Shown: positions 11,086-24,800 of the stretch, in pieces
Layout of the letters: every line of letters starts with the position of its first letter
Numbering within the stretch: position 1 is the stretch's first letter
NCBI GenBank assembly: GCA_018287875.1
Contig: JAGVVL010000002.1
Span: 6,882,001-6,946,000, forward strand
Reading direction: 5' to 3'
DNA: 64,000 bases
DNA from: Nigrospora sphaerica
Taxonomy: Eukaryota; Ascomycota; Sordariomycetes; Amphisphaeriales; Apiosporaceae
The notes under the pieces: generated by a model
Told to the model about the DNA's origin: nothing
What the model saw: only the letters and a program-made list of their open reading frames with translations
Databases searched by the model: none
Program-made: the position numbers and the translations under genes

Positions 11086-13859
11086 TCAGCTCGACTGCGG
11101 CAGCATCGTCGGATAGTACCCTGCCGAAGTCGACTTGCCGTCGTAGCGGTTGCACCCTCCTCGGGACACGAAGCTGTTGCTTGGAGAGTAGAAAAGACTG
11201 GGCAGAGTGCTCTCTTGCTCGTGTTTGAGCCGGGACGCCGATAGCTCCACACCGTCTGCCCCAGTGCCCACGATGGCCTCGGGATCAGATCGGTGCGTGA
11301 ACATCTCGATGCTTTGGTGGCGTTGGTCGGGGTTGACATCATAAATCGGCGTCGGGTAATATTGATAGTCTTTTGTGTTATCCATGGCCTTGACATCGTC
11401 GACCGCCATGACGGGCTCCATCGGTAGTTCGTTCTGGCGGTTGGAGCCGTACTGAGCACGCTGGTGTTGATGGTGATCGTAGTTAGCCGTCCCGTACGAG
11501 TTGGAGCCCAGTATGGATGTGCCGGGTCCGTAATCCGAGACGGTCGCCGGGTAGTTACTGAGTGTGCCGCCGGAATTCCCCGGTCCGCTGCTCGTGCTGC
11601 CGCGTCGTTCTGACTGGTAATGCCCCGGCGAGCGCCCCCGCACAATCATCTTGGCCGATTTGCGCTGGGCAATCTTGACCCACTGGTCCGGCGCCCCTCT
11701 CCCAGCTTCGCCAACGTGCCCGTAGAGCTCGACCACGAGGTGGTAGTATTGCTGGGCGGCCCTTCGCTTGCCGTTGTTGGCCGTTGCCTGCTTGAACTGA
11801 ATCCGCTCGAAAGTGTATTCGGTCGGGTGCGCCCCCTGCGGCTGGCTGAAACCTTCGTAGAGGGCGCCTCCGGATCCGCCTCCCACGAGCCGGTGGCTAT
11901 GACCGTCCTGGTAGATGCCGGCCAGCGGATGGCTGCTCTGGTGATGCGGTTTGGGCGCCATTTGCACCTTGTCCGGCTGTGATATGGGGCCCTTGTCGCG
12001 TTTAGGGGTGTGCTGAACCAGCTCAATGGTATGCGAGTCGCTTTCGGACACCACGGCTGCGATACACATGGAGAAGCCGTACACGTCGTACGTAGTCGTG
12101 GGAGAAGTATTCGGCGTCCACTGCATCGCCGCGTTCGGGTATAAAGGCGACAGGCTGTACGAACAAACGCACGAAAAGTAGTTCCGTCGGTAGCAGGTCC
12201 ACTCACCTTCCGATAGGAAGAAGCCCTTGTCAATGGTGCCGTGGATATCGATCTTGATGGGGCTATGATTGTTGGCGTACATCAACTGGCCGTGCTGGGT
12301 AAGGCCCAGGAGGGGAGGGATGTGGCTGTGACCTTTGGTGCCATACGGGGGATCCATCCTGATGCTGTTGAAAGCAATACCCGGGCTTGGAGTTGGCGAC
12401 AGTGGGTGCCGCCGCGCACTTACTGCTGAATAGGGGGGTGGCGACCTGTGGATGCTGTCCTGGGACCGCTTCGGAAAGCCTGGCGTGCCAGTTGAATATA
12501 TGCCCCTGGTATTGTATCCTATGTTAGGCAAGGGATGGTGGGAGCGGGGCGCAGCTGCCATGCCCGTCAACGAAGTGCTACGACCGGTATTAGCACAGCG
12601 GGCCAAAGTCGGGCGTCGTTGCGGGCAGCTCGTGCTATCGGGTGAGTGCTGAACCTACCTCGAACTCAAGCGCGGCGGTCGAACGTCAAGACTCGCCAGA
12701 TAGCCTGGCACTGAATGGCAGAGATCGGGAGCAAACCCTGCCGGCGTGTTGAGAAGAGGCACCGAGGTGGGAAAGAGTACCGACGGTGGTGGCGGTTGAC
12801 TTTCTAATGTGCTGCCGGAGTCGTGGTTGAAATGTCTTGTGGAGGGCGAAGCGTTAGCAGGGGCCCGAAGGGAAGCAGTTATCTATACAACGTTGGACGA
12901 CGGCACGGCGACGGCGGAGACAGCTTGAGAAGGGGGGCGAACAGGCTTGGACGGGCAGGATGGGGAAACACGAAGAAATGTCAGACTGTCCGGCTGCCTG
13001 TCTGCCTGGCTGGAGAAGAGCCTGGCCTGGCCGGCCCTGGTCGAACACAGCCGGATGGCGAGTTGGCACCGGGGAAAAATAACAACAAGACCCGACTCCA
13101 GCTCGTATGGGATGGGCTCGCAATTACCCCCCCTTGGGACACTGGTCCTCCAGTGGCACCAATGGTGATACGACCAACACTGTCGTGGTACAGGATTGCG
13201 GGTTTGTGAATCGGAAACTGCGAACCACTGGGACGCGCGACCTCATCACCTTTTGGAGGGGGTGGGAGGGGAATAGGAACGCTGCCTGGCTCTTTTGGGT
13301 GGCACTTTTGCTCTGATAGTACCCCCGGCACCCCTGTCCCCCATAGCTCTGGACATATAGTGATGCCAGGATGAAAGTAGCCGTCTTTGGGAACGTCGGG
13401 AGGCACTGCCTCGCGCATACACTGGCCGCCCAGGCCACGCTCGAGCTGCCCGACTGGCACATGGGCCTTCCCAGGCGGGCACGGGGAGGGGCAACCGCGG
13501 CCCAAAACCTCCCAGGCCGCAGGACAGTATGGCTTAGAGGGGGGTAAATGGGGGGCTGAAATAGGTAAAAGGTCGACGAATATTTTCAGTCCATCCCCTA
13601 CGGCAGGGCTCCTAGGGAGGCAGGGGGTCATGGGGGAAGTGGAAGGCTTTGGGAAGGAGGAACGGAGAAGAGGAAGAGCGATCGAGGAAGAAAGGGAGGG
13701 AGTAGGAGCGGGCAGTGCACCAGTCCGATGGCACTTTTTCCCGTGCCGGACTGGAGAGCACGAAATGCCGAAGCCAAGAGCGCAAACTCACCTCATGTCA
13801 GATCCGGGCGGTATGTCGAGATATTCCACCGGCAGCCCGGACGGCGAAGACTCAAAGTC
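11086..13859 (-). CDS. vib-1: VIB-1/XprG-type NDT80/PhoG-domain transcription factor (5' exon unresolved)
   Basis: Three coding exons are supported on the minus strand: 13859..13792, 12835..12659 and 12577..11086, separated by introns of 956 and 81 nt. They give 578 residues without the first exon. The phases interlock: DMR continues into HFNHDSGS, and RLSS continues into STSLTG. The NDT80-type DNA-binding domain spans about residues 178-405 of this model and contains IHGTIDKGFFLSEGEWTCYR, ELVQHTPKRDKGP, ERIQFKQATANNGKRRAAQ and RKSAKMIVRGRSPGHY. The N-terminal PVEYLDIPPGSDM and QPPPPSVLFPT segments and a low-complexity C-terminus match my recollection of the VIB-1/XprG branch rather than yeast Ndt80. 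Family members are nuclear activators of starvation-induced secreted proteases and hydrolases, heterokaryon-incompatibility cell death and relief from carbon repression. The GACTTTGAG exon follows a CTGAC...GCAG acceptor and an in-frame stop, so at least one 5' coding exon lies upstream of 13859. Confidence 0.9.
12836..13791 (-). other. 956-nt intron of vib-1
   Basis: The donor is GTGAGT. The 3' end has a CTAAC branch-like sequence about 20 nt before the CACAAG acceptor. The split AG|A codon joins DM-Arg to His-Phe-Asn in the right phase. The intron is roughly ten times longer than most others in this window. It was inferred from family resemblance on both sides. I saw no further coding exon inside it. 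Confidence 0.7.
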
Positions 13860-16800
13860 CTGCTTGATTGATGGATCGCGTCAGCCCAAAACGGCCCACG
13901 TATAAGATGTCAATGGATGGAAGGGCTGTGGAAGGGGATTCTAGTGGCGGGCGTATAAAGAGGCTCCCATGGCCAGGCCGGGGGGTTCCTATGTAAGCAT
14001 GTCCCGGGGCGCGGGCACGCGCGCAAGAATACGTGTGCCGGGCAGACCAGTAGCAGCTGGGATACAGAGACGATCCGAATAAGACCTATACCGGCATTAG
14101 CTGTTAGCTTCGACGCGCGAGGCTGCCGCGCCATGCAGGCCAGAGGGGGCGCGATGTGACGAAAAGAGGGATCGGGGTGGGAAAGGGGTGCGGAGCGGAG
14201 GGAAGGGGGCGTGTGTGCAGCAGCCCGGCCGGATCACCCTTTTCTCTCTCCCATCCAACCGGCTTCTGCGGAGGAATGGCCTGTTTGCTCGAGAAAAGCC
14301 TGGGCCTGCCGGACCACTGGGGAGCCGTGGTTTGGAAATGAAGGCAGACGAGCAGACAGAATGCGACGCGGTGCTCCAGGGCAGACAGACACTGCCGTCA
14401 CGCCACTAACGGACAAGCGGTTTCGTCGTGGTACAAAACCCACAACGAAGCGACTTCCCTGTACTTCTGCGTCGGACAGCGCATCGCCGTTGGAGAGACG
14501 TGCCCACCAAATGGCAAAGTACAGTCGGTGCCAGGCAACCCTTCTCGGATCCGAAAAGCTCGTTGCCCGGGCATGGGGTACAAAAATGTTGGAGGGCTCG
14601 GCGCGCGCAACTACCAAGGAGGGCTGTACTTACTTTCTCTTCTGCTTTTGCGTACATGCGTGCGTTGCTGACGCTCTGCGTGGCTCCCTCCTTTCTGTCT
14701 TCTTTTTGAGCTCTCCGTCTCTCGTGGTTGCGGACGTCGTCGCTGCTCTTGTTGGGCGCCCCGCGCAGCCTGGGCAACCCGGTTTGGCGAGAGTCCAAAA
14801 GGGAGGGCGATCATGCGCGCCTTCGCACTGAAGCGGGTGGAATGTATCGTCGTCGGGACGAGATGTGCTGCGTTGGGTGGGGGAGGCGGCGGGAGGAGGC
14901 CAGGCATGGATAATACAGAGGAGTGGGATTTGTGAGGTACTCTACCTTTTGGATCGCACTCATGGGGGCAAGGGTGCCGTCAGTATCAGACGGTGCCGTC
15001 TCCGTTTAGCTACTTTCATTTCTGCGTCAGAAGAGGGGTGAGATGGCCTTGGTCTCCATCCGGGATCTGCCCGGGCTGGCGTACTTAGCGAAGCTCCCCT
15101 GTCACGCCAAGTGACCTATCCACAACTGCCTGCACGAATACCCTGCCTTTTCGATTGGTCGTTAGCTCAACATCCCAATCCTTGCCCTTTCGGGCAGATC
15201 CATCTAAGTAACGTCGGGCGCAGTGGGACTCCCGTGTAGACACGACGGCTGGGGAAGGTGTCTGGTGGCGGCGATGGCGACGGCGGCGGCCGTGTTTCTG
15301 GGTTGAATGTGTCGGTGTGGGAATAACCAGTCCACTCCACCCGCGAGCCAAGGGAAGGCCGCTGACGGGCTCGGGAAAGGGGGGGGATTCGACTGGCCAT
15401 CCACGTTCGTTGCCGGCCGTCAATTCGATGCCGCAAGAAACGCCCTCGGGAGACTATGGCTACATGCGCAATGTCGTCGCCGAGCGTCTCTGCCAATGCC
15501 ATTGTTGCGTGTCGAGGTGGCTGCAGAGAATCCCGAGCCGGGAGCCACGGCGCTGCAGGAGGATCGGGGAAAGAACATACTGAAAACATACACAAACTAT
15601 TGGAAGATGCTGTTCACCTGTTAGTCCCAACTCCCCAGTTTACACCTCGAGCGTCGTGGAGGACGTGATGGCGCTTGATTGGAACCGCCGCAGGTCCCTT
15701 TCGGTTGCCTGGGCGGGAACCCAATACCGGACCAAAGGGACGGCCATCACACTCGTCGGCGCGGCTGCCGGTCGACGCCAGAAGAAAGTGATGGTGTGCG
15801 GGTAGAAAAGAAGAAAAATGCTGCATACCTGGGCTGGCCTTGAGTCGAAGTCGTTCAAAATTTCGGAAGGGCACCTGCACTGCTCGTTCTTCTCCTGGTA
15901 CAGCCGGACGCGCGCTGACCACAACGTCTACACGGATACCGACGCCAATCAGAGTGGGAAAAAGAGGGCCGTCGAAGCTTCGGGATGCTCGAGACGAGAA
16001 GGGAGGAAGGGGAAGAATATCTCGGCTGGTCTCAAGACGGGAAAATGGTGAACCGAACAAAGGCATACACCCATGCTCCGGACGGAAGGGAATCTATATA
16101 CCCCAAAGCGTTGGTATCAAGACTCGGGTACGCCGTGGCTGCCGATGGCATAAGGGACCCGTGGAGAAGAGCAAGAAGCTCTGATGCTGCCGTGGTCGTG
16201 CCACAAGCCTTGATGATAGGCCAGAGCTAGCTGTTCCCACGGCGGTGTCGAGGAGGTAGTGAGGCCAGACTGTGGATATGGAGGCGCTGCCACCTGGATC
16301 ATGAACTTTCTGATAGGATACTCTCCTTCTGTGACAGCAGCCACTGTTATTCCCGAAGATTCTGGACAGAGTGCTGGGGTGGTCGGGGTTGGCTATGCAA
16401 AGCTGAGGGAACCCTTTATGAGACTGGCGTTGGCTATACGGCGTTTGGCAGAGGAAGGGGGAGTTAGGGCCAGGGACTGGTATGGTCTTGACTATTTAAG
16501 TACGTAGATTGCCATATTCCTCTAGTGGGGTTTTTTTTCTGGTGAAGCTGTAGGTAGTGAGCCTTGGGAGGGTTCTACGGGAGCTCCGTCCTGTTCCGTG
16601 CTCTCGGGCGTGCCTCGCAGCCAGGGGGCAGCGGTCGATGTGCTGGGCCTGGGCCGGGCGGTAAAGGCTCTCCAGAAGGCGTATAGAAAGGCTGGAACCT
16701 GGGAGGGCATAACGGCACGAGTCTCCTGGAGCCGGGGCACTATGTCTGCCCTGAATGTCCCATATCCACAACAAATCTACAGCCAAGGCAAGAAGCCGTC

Positions 16801-17485
16801 CCAGTTACAGGGTTACTGCCTCAGGCTGTTTTAGCCCGTCCAGCCTCGGAAGCCAAACAAGAATCTTGTATTGTGCTGCAGCGCCCCAGCTACTGCCATG
16901 GCCCATGTGTGTTTCTGAAAAGAGGTAGGCCGTTGCCCTCCTGAATCTAGCCCGGTACGAAAAGCAGCCTTGACCATACTTCTCACGAGTAGGGGGCATG
17001 TAAGGAGGACGGCTGCCACGACAGCCGATACAGCTGCTCCTGCAGTCGTCTTGGTCGAGTACAGTGAAGAGGAAGCGGACGACTGGGAGGGAGGGGGAAG
17101 GAGTTTCCCACTAGGAAAGGAACTGGAGACCGATTACTATAGGTTCGATGCAAACCAGATGCCGGTGTATCTGGGAGAGATCCATCCACCATGCATGCTA
17201 TATGCGGCTACCCTACCGTCACTGCCTCTACGAGACGCCACAAACATTGCTGGTAATTGAGAAGGGATCTGCCTGGCCGGCATGGTTTCTAGCCCTCGGC
17301 TGCCTGCATAACAGGCTTACGAGCTTCGCGGACGATATGAGGCCCATGCCCGCCACCCCAAGCCAGAAGTGCCTGTACTTGGACGTGTCTTGCAGCTGGG
17401 CCGGTGGTTCTGCTCGTCGCTGGTCCACACATGGGCCAGCTACGTACCGGGGTGAGAGTAGCCTTTTTCTCTTACACGCTCTGTC

Positions 17486-17504
17486 TCTCGCTCGCTCGCT
17501 CGCT
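17486..17504. repeat. (CTCG)n microsatellite
   Basis: About four to five CTCG/CGCT tetranucleotide units in tandem lie within the desert upstream of vib-1. The tract is short and perfect, with no gene near it. Confidence 0.7.
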
Positions 17505-18479
17505 CTTTCGCTGCCATTGGGGGGTGGGGAGAGGTGAAAGAGGCGGGAAGAAGGGGGTGCGCCGGCCAAAGCAATGAAGTTCGGCCAATTTTCCATACCG
17601 GACGCACTTCGGGCGAGCCCAGAGCTTTTGCACCACATCCGCATCAGGCCATGGCGTCGCGCATGGATGGGCGGGCGAGACGCGTCGACTTGACGGCAGC
17701 ATAGTACGAAAGCAATCGTGGAAGGCCCAGGTCGTCAGCAACTCTGCTTGTTGCTTAATTTAGCCCGCGGGCTGCCTCCTTCGGACCCGGCTGCGCTACA
17801 AAGTGCATAGAACCATAGCCAGCTTGGACAGTAACGGCCGATACGCCGGTGGCAGCGCTTGGCCAAACGACAACGCGTATCTTGGGGCAGGGCGATTGGA
17901 AAGCCTTCGCAGGCCTCCGGTGAGCCATGGCGATGGCAAGCACGTGTGGTACGGGGCATAGAGTTCCTGTCAAAGTCGGATAGGCGAGCGCCACATCGTG
18001 AGCGAGGTCCCCACGTCCCACGCCAGGGCTATCCCTCCACAAGTATCCCTCTATGAATACATGGATCTCCATGACATACGACGAGCACGACACTGCCTGT
18101 CAGGCAGGCAGACAGTCGGGCAGGCAGGCGAATAGCGAGGCATGCGCCCCCTTTCGGTGCCGAAGAATCTAAGTATCCAAGAGCGGGTGGTGTAGGTGAG
18201 AGGCAGTGGGGTAAACATTGCATAGCGGAACTGGCACGGCCCAGAGGGACCTGGGTGACGAGAGCTGATGGTGCCGCGACCAGGTATCCAATCCAATCCC
18301 GTCACATCCCAGTGACTTTCTCGTCGCAGGGTGACCGACTGACAGATGTGGGCGAAAGAGGGAGAGGGGGAAGGAGACTGATGTGAAGTTTCCTTAGCTC
18401 GAGTCGCCGCAGTGCGTAGTCGGGTGTCCAACCAATGACGAAGTCCAATACCCGAGGCGTGTCGCTTCGCAGGCGAGCG

Positions 18480-18860
18480 GTTTAGCGCCATGTTCGAGCC
18501 AGCCGAAAGGAGGGGAAGGGGAGTGAAGGGGAGCAGGTAGTCAGAAAAGTAAAAGGTAAGTACATAAGAGGTATGTAAGAAAAGAAAAGGAGTGGGACCC
18601 GGTAAGTGGTCAGTGAGGGGTTACATACTTGGTAGATGGGAGGGTACTTGGGTAAAACATGTAGTAAGAAGAGGTAAGACGTAGGTGAGAATCAAGTTGG
18701 TAAGGAAAAGTAAGTACATCGGTACTTTGCATCAGTCAGTTACTCACATACCTCCTACCTACCTCCTATCTAATTCCATAAGTACATGCTTGAGTATGTA
18801 CATCTTTACCGGGCATACGAATAGGTAAAATACTTAAGTATGCAACTTAGCCGGACATGG
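18480..18860. repeat. Low-complexity GGTA/TACC-rich segment
   Basis: The left part is purine-rich with many GGTAAG and AGGTA words. The right part holds complementary TACCTCC and TACCTACC words, then GTACAT-type words. The complementary composition could allow a weak foldback, but I did not find a clean inverted repeat. Its function is unknown. Confidence 0.5.
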
Positions 18861-21800
18861 GCGACAGTAACAGGTCAACCGCCCGGTCTGGCGTGTCAGC
18901 TATAGACTTGGGTACGAGCATGGACAGATGGGGCTATTGGAGGTTACGGGTTTCCTAGCAGTGGCTTCATAGGTACTTTGCATAGACTCCCGAGGTGAAG
19001 CCGTTTCCCGTTGCCCTTGGGATCGAGAAGGTATTGGCCTGGCCTGCTCACTGCCCCTACATGCATCGGCTGCCAAGGGTATGGTAATTACAGCCGTGCT
19101 TAATATAGCCAAAAAGAGAAGCCAGCCATTCTCGCGATCACCCGCTACTGCAGCCTTCGCCGAGTCGTTTGTGCACGTTGCCGCCAGCGCGTGCGTGCGT
19201 CTCAACACCAATACCATCATCGCCTCTGAACCCAGCAGGCTTGTGTCGGGCCTCCAATCACGCCTTTACCCCCCCCCCCAAGGCGATCCCCGAGAATTTC
19301 CATGTTGGCACAACCATGTTTCAGATGACGGCTCCTTGGACCGTTTGATGATTCACCGCAGTGGCAAATACCGCGTTCCTCTCAGATGCCGGATTCAGCA
19401 CCAGGGCACGAGGGATCATGGGATGGCATAGGATGGGACGGCACTATCTGCGGCTGTGGAATTGCTGGCGAGGCATCGTGATGGGATGGATGGAAGCGCC
19501 CGAGGGAGGTCGGCGAACCTACTGGAATCTGCAGCATCGTCGACAGCAGACACGCCGTTCATCCATCAAGCCGCGTGCATGCATCTGTGGGCCGCCTGCT
19601 TGGCCTGCCCGTCGTGACTAATTTCTTACACGAGTTCGTTCCGTCTCCTGTGGCCTGCGCCGCTTGGCGGAGAAAAAGCATGGCGAGGCGAGGCGAGGCG
19701 TGGCATGGCAAGCGGGCGCCGCTAGCATTTGGAAACGCAATGACGGCATCGCATCGGAACGGGCCGCGTGTCGTCGATCCCAACGACGCACACAGGCAGC
19801 CGGAGTGGCATCTGGAGGCGAAACGTACCAGCGCAACCGCCGGTCCTGCAGCAAGTATCAAGCCTGAGACACCAGGCCTGCAAGCCCTCACGGCCCAAAA
19901 CGAAGCATCGAGGCCGAATTCGGCCCAGGCCGCCGTACCAGCTCGTCTCTGCGCAGAGTCCAGATCTTGTGCGATGTGACGAGTGACGGAACTGCTGGAC
20001 TCTTGAATGACACCCTTGCTACGCCCATGGGATGCTTGAGCCGGCAACGAAGGGAGGCCGAATGGGATCCTCCGGTAACGCGACTCTTTGCGCGCTGTAA
20101 GTCATCGAAGGATGTATGGGGCCAGCCCGCGGTAAGGGTCGCACAGGGCCTCTAGCCTGGACAGAGGGATCCCCCCCCCCGCGCGGGGGGCAGCGCCTTT
20201 GGGGTCGGTGCGCCCAGGCGGTTGTAGGGGGGGCATACACCGCCAACGGGACCAGGGAGAATACCAAGTTCAGTCCCCCAGTCATAGGCGAAGGTACCGG
20301 AGCAGATCCCAGAAATCCGGGGCTTCTCGGGCGACTTGGACCGAGAAGAGCGAGTGCATATCTACCTATTTGGCCGTGTCTCGGGTAGAGGGCTTGGGTA
20401 GGTACTCCAATTAGCCATCCGCGTCCCACGCCAGCCAGTACCAAAGCTTTGTGCCTCCGTCCATACTTGCATGACACCATAAGCATAGACAGGCCCTGCC
20501 GACTTTCAGAGCTAGCTGTTGTAGGCGCATTCAGCGTTGGACACTCGCTCATCGGGTTTTACTGGGTCAGGAGTAAGGTTCCTGGGCGAGTATTGTGAGT
20601 GTACCTGGGCCTTGGGGCGGACTTGTTAGCTCTCACGGCAACGAACATCGAACATGCAAGATTCTTCATGGAAACCTCATGTGCCAAAATTGCCTGGCTT
20701 CTTTACCGACTCCTCAAAACAGGGCATCACTCTCCTCACTAAAGTCCCCGTTCGTTGGTAGCAGAGCACTTGCAGTGCAACCATGATATCCATCCAACCA
20801 ATGCCCTGCTCGTCCATGCGACGTCAAGGCCAGGGGCCATCTTGTGCCACCAACCCGTAAGTACTACTCACCGAAGTAACAAATAAGCAGTTAATAGAGC
20901 GCGTTGGAGAGAGAGAAAGCCGCGCTGGGTAAAGAGACAGAGAAGGGGGGGAGGGTACTTCGTCCGGCACGGGCGTCTATGGCCGAATCTCCGTACCCAG
21001 CGTCGTTCGGCTGGGCTAGGCGCATGCACCTACCTACGCAAATATGGAAGGATGGGACATATGATGAAGAATGCGGGCATGTTAGTATTTTACGTAGGCA
21101 TGCAGGCCAGCGCGGACATAGGTAGGGTGAGGAGCATCCGGGATGCATGGTTGGACTTCTATAGCCACTTGTCCGCCCTTCACTGGATGCCATCGCCGCC
21201 AACTTGTGACCCATTTCTCTTGCCGACCTTATAAGGTTCTTCCACTGTCTCCAGTCCGAGCAAATACATAAAACGAAGATACCTCCCCACCTAAGGTGGC
21301 CTACTTGCCGCCGGCATCGTGTGCCAGTAGAATCCAACGCTTACGCGCAATGTCGAGAAGTCTACATCTTGGCATGCTGCCCTGCCGTATCCCAGGCGGG
21401 CGGATCCTAGGTTGTTACTGTGGAGGATAGTCCAGCGGTCAATCGGATGGCGGGTTTGCCCGGAAGCACGGGATCTACCAATGACAGGTTCAGACCGGGC
21501 CAGAACTCTTCTGACGACTAAGGAGGCATCGACCAAGAAGGTACTTAGTCTCTTTCCCAGGTACTTTTTACTCACGTAAGGAGCAACTCCCACCGTTATG
21601 GCTTTGCTGCGCCCAAGGGCCGGCGTGGCTATAGCCTACCTACCTTGCCTAGTTCGCCGATACTTGCCCGCCCAGCGCTGTTTTTGCCTCTTCCTAGATT
21701 CGACTTGCGCGCCTGCCGGCTATCGGAAGCGAGCTTTATTCCCCCAATCCTCGTTGTGCCGTTGTCATAATGCAATGCTGAGACCGGCAGCTTCTCGGAG

Positions 21801-24800
21801 CCACGGCATTTTCCCGTAAGAAGCTCGGCTCGGTGACTCTAGACAGACCAGGTTCACATGGGAAGCACCTCAGGGATACAAGTAATCCGCGGGCCACGTT
21901 GTCTCCCTGGGAAGTATTTTGGCGTTTGGCACTGAACTGCAGACCCTTCCCGTTGGCCGTCTTGAAAGGAAGGAGGGGGAAGGGCAGGAGGGGGCTCCCC
22001 AGTTTGAAGGTGACACAACCCAGTGTGAGTCTTCCGAACGGTGCAGGAAACTACAGCGCCAACTATTGGGCAACGTATCATGTACTGTACCGCGTCTCCA
22101 ATTTCTCGCTCACCACATCCTGCAGACTGGTCTTTCTGGCACAGCACCGTCTGTTGGATCTCCATCCGGCCCCCAGCTTTCTGCCCCAAGTACACCAGCG
22201 TCGCCCGACCCCCCTCGAGCCAACTGGCGTTCTTCTCTCCCGCTACTTGTGAGAGAACAAGTGCGCTGACATCCTGGCGCGTCCTGGAGTTGCCGGTTCA
22301 GAAGGAAGGAAAAGCAGGCTGCCGAAGCGTCATATGTGATGACTCGGCCTGCATCCATCCACCCAGGACACATCCCATGAGAATCCTGTCAGCCAAGGAG
22401 CACCAGACTTCCCAGAGCGCGCCAAGTTTTGCGAGTTTCCGGAAGCCCTCCTATTATATGAAATGATTACCCAGCCCACTTCCCGCGCTTTTCGGAGAGC
22501 CCGTCATGTCGCGGCGGGGAGAAGGAGCAGCAGACGAGGTACCACTTGCCGTAAGATCCAGGATGGGAAAGAACTACCACAGGGGGGAATTTCGCGCTCT
22601 TGCTATGTAACTTACTGACACGGTTCCTATGATTACACCCATGGGGAAGGCCCTCTCGAAATCCATACCTAGCTGGTCGTGTGATCAAGGCACCACCAGC
22701 CGCTTCTCTTGGTTCGCGGCGGGATTGGACCAATCAAGGCAGGCAACGACAGCCCTGGATGCCTACCTGCTCGCCTACGGAATCTTGCCGGCCGGTTCTC
22801 TAATCCGGTGTGATCCAGCCAGCCCTCCGCCAGCCGGGCAATGCTCTTTTCTCCCAGTCTTCGATAGCCCTGCTCATGAGGAATGGATCAGTCGAATCAC
22901 GGTGAGCCACTGGCCGATTCCGCGCGTCATGGCTGACGGATCTACTGCCCACCACAAGAAGATCCCTGGCCAAGAGAACAGGACTATCGGGCTGGCTGGT
23001 GTGGTCCAACTCAGGCAAACCCGTTTCTCTGTCGCACCAATGAGGGCCGCCAAGCATGAGCGTCGCCCCCGTTCGTCCAGCATCAGGGGCCGAGCCAAGA
23101 TCGAGTACATTCGGTCTGGGTCCTTCTCACGCAAGCAGGTAGTGCTCGGTGCGCGGATGGGAATTCGTAAACACAAGGTTTTGTTGTAGACAAGGCAAGG
23201 GCTGCCACCGGATGTTCCAGGATGGATGAGGAGAAGTTTACATCAGCACAATATCAGGAGACCACCTCCCGCCTCCTCTTCTGGTCACACTACCTTGAAA
23301 ATGCGGGAAAAGACGACTTGTTGCCTCGCTTACAGCTTTCCGGCCCAACGGTTCCAATCTAAAGTCGACGCTGCTTTGCATGGGCCCAAGAAGCCGGGTT
23401 GATCACCACATGAGAGGCAACACGAAATGTAGCGCGCTTCACCCAATCTGCCGACATCCTATAACGCTCACGAGGGCTAGACCACCGCCTTCAGCGTGAG
23501 CATGCCGCGGAACCCCCCCCTCGCTTGTGACGTCCTCCAAGGTCCTCTTTCTTTCTTTTGCCCTGGTAGCGTCTTCCGCCGCCTCGGTTTCCGAATCCGT
23601 TCGCTTGACATTTCCTCTTCCGGCCCACGGGCTTTCCATCAAGTCCACTACCCATCACAGCGTTCCCTGGGACTAGCTGCTTCCAGCCCAGGACTGCTGG
23701 GCTCGGCGCCTCTCCCGCTGTTACTTTGGGCAAACGGCCCTGTTTCAGCGAATAGCGAAACGCGAGGCAGTGCGGAAGTCATCACGCCGTGCTCGAATAC
23801 TGCGGTGCTGTCCAACATTGCAGCCACTGAACAGTTGTCATCGCTTCTCTAGCCCCCCAGGCGATGGGTGGTTTACTGGGCTCCCGGAACAACATGCGAC
23901 CCAGCCAGTGCTGCTGCCGCTCCCGCTTTGTTTTGCCGCCTGTCGGTACTCACAAAGACGAGGAAAGCGAAATTTATCAAAGGTCTGGGGGACAAGACAT
24001 ACCATGGGCGCACCGGGGGCCCTTTGTAACGTTGAACAAATGGTTTCTGCGTCGTGCATCACTGACCCTCCCCCCAAGGCCGCAACAAGTCACACGAGCG
24101 GATCACGTCGAAATTGTACCGAAACGGCCTCGCCCAAACTTCACTGTTGCCAGGTCCCGTGACCAAACAAGGGAAAAGGGGCGGGACTGCTGCCCCGCGA
24201 TCCGGCGCCGCTTCTGGAACGAGACTCGTAAGTCGGCTGTGGCCCTCGTCAGCATGTGTCTATGGAAGTCTGTCAAGGAGCACATTCCAAGTTCCAAGGA
24301 GAAGGGGGTAAGGGGCGACAAGGGGCATGAATGGACGACCCCGGCTGGAAGAACGTCCTGATACGCCCGCCCCGCTCACTGGAATGTTTCGACATCTTAC
24401 GCATCACAGATCATGTGAGGACGTGGACCCAGAGCCGCTTGGTGCGACATGTGAAGAACATTGGCCGGGGCACGGCCGGGGGATTGAGATATGTGCGTGC
24501 TACAGAATGCGCAACCCATGGGGCCAAGAGAGAGGGACAAGGTTGTTCTCGTGGTGTCGACACGTCAAGACTCCAAGCTTGGGCCGGGGCCTGCATTTGC
24601 ACCTTCGGCCAAAACCGAGGAGAAGCACAAAGGGGAGGGGGAAGCCGCGTGTTGGATGTGATTTGCGGCCCATGAAGTCGTCCCCTGCGGACCCTTGACT
24701 CACATGCACTGACAGAAACACCGCCCGGGCCGCCTCACAAGCCATGCCATTACATTTATCTCGACTCGGACTACGGAGGGGGGGGGACATGGGACTGACT

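Noticed and set aside
14632..14656. Candidate first coding exon of vib-1 (eight codons ending at a GTAAGT donor, right phase)
   Set aside because: No family resemblance and an ordinary start context. Tiny exons with correct phase are expected by chance, so I did not extend the gene model.
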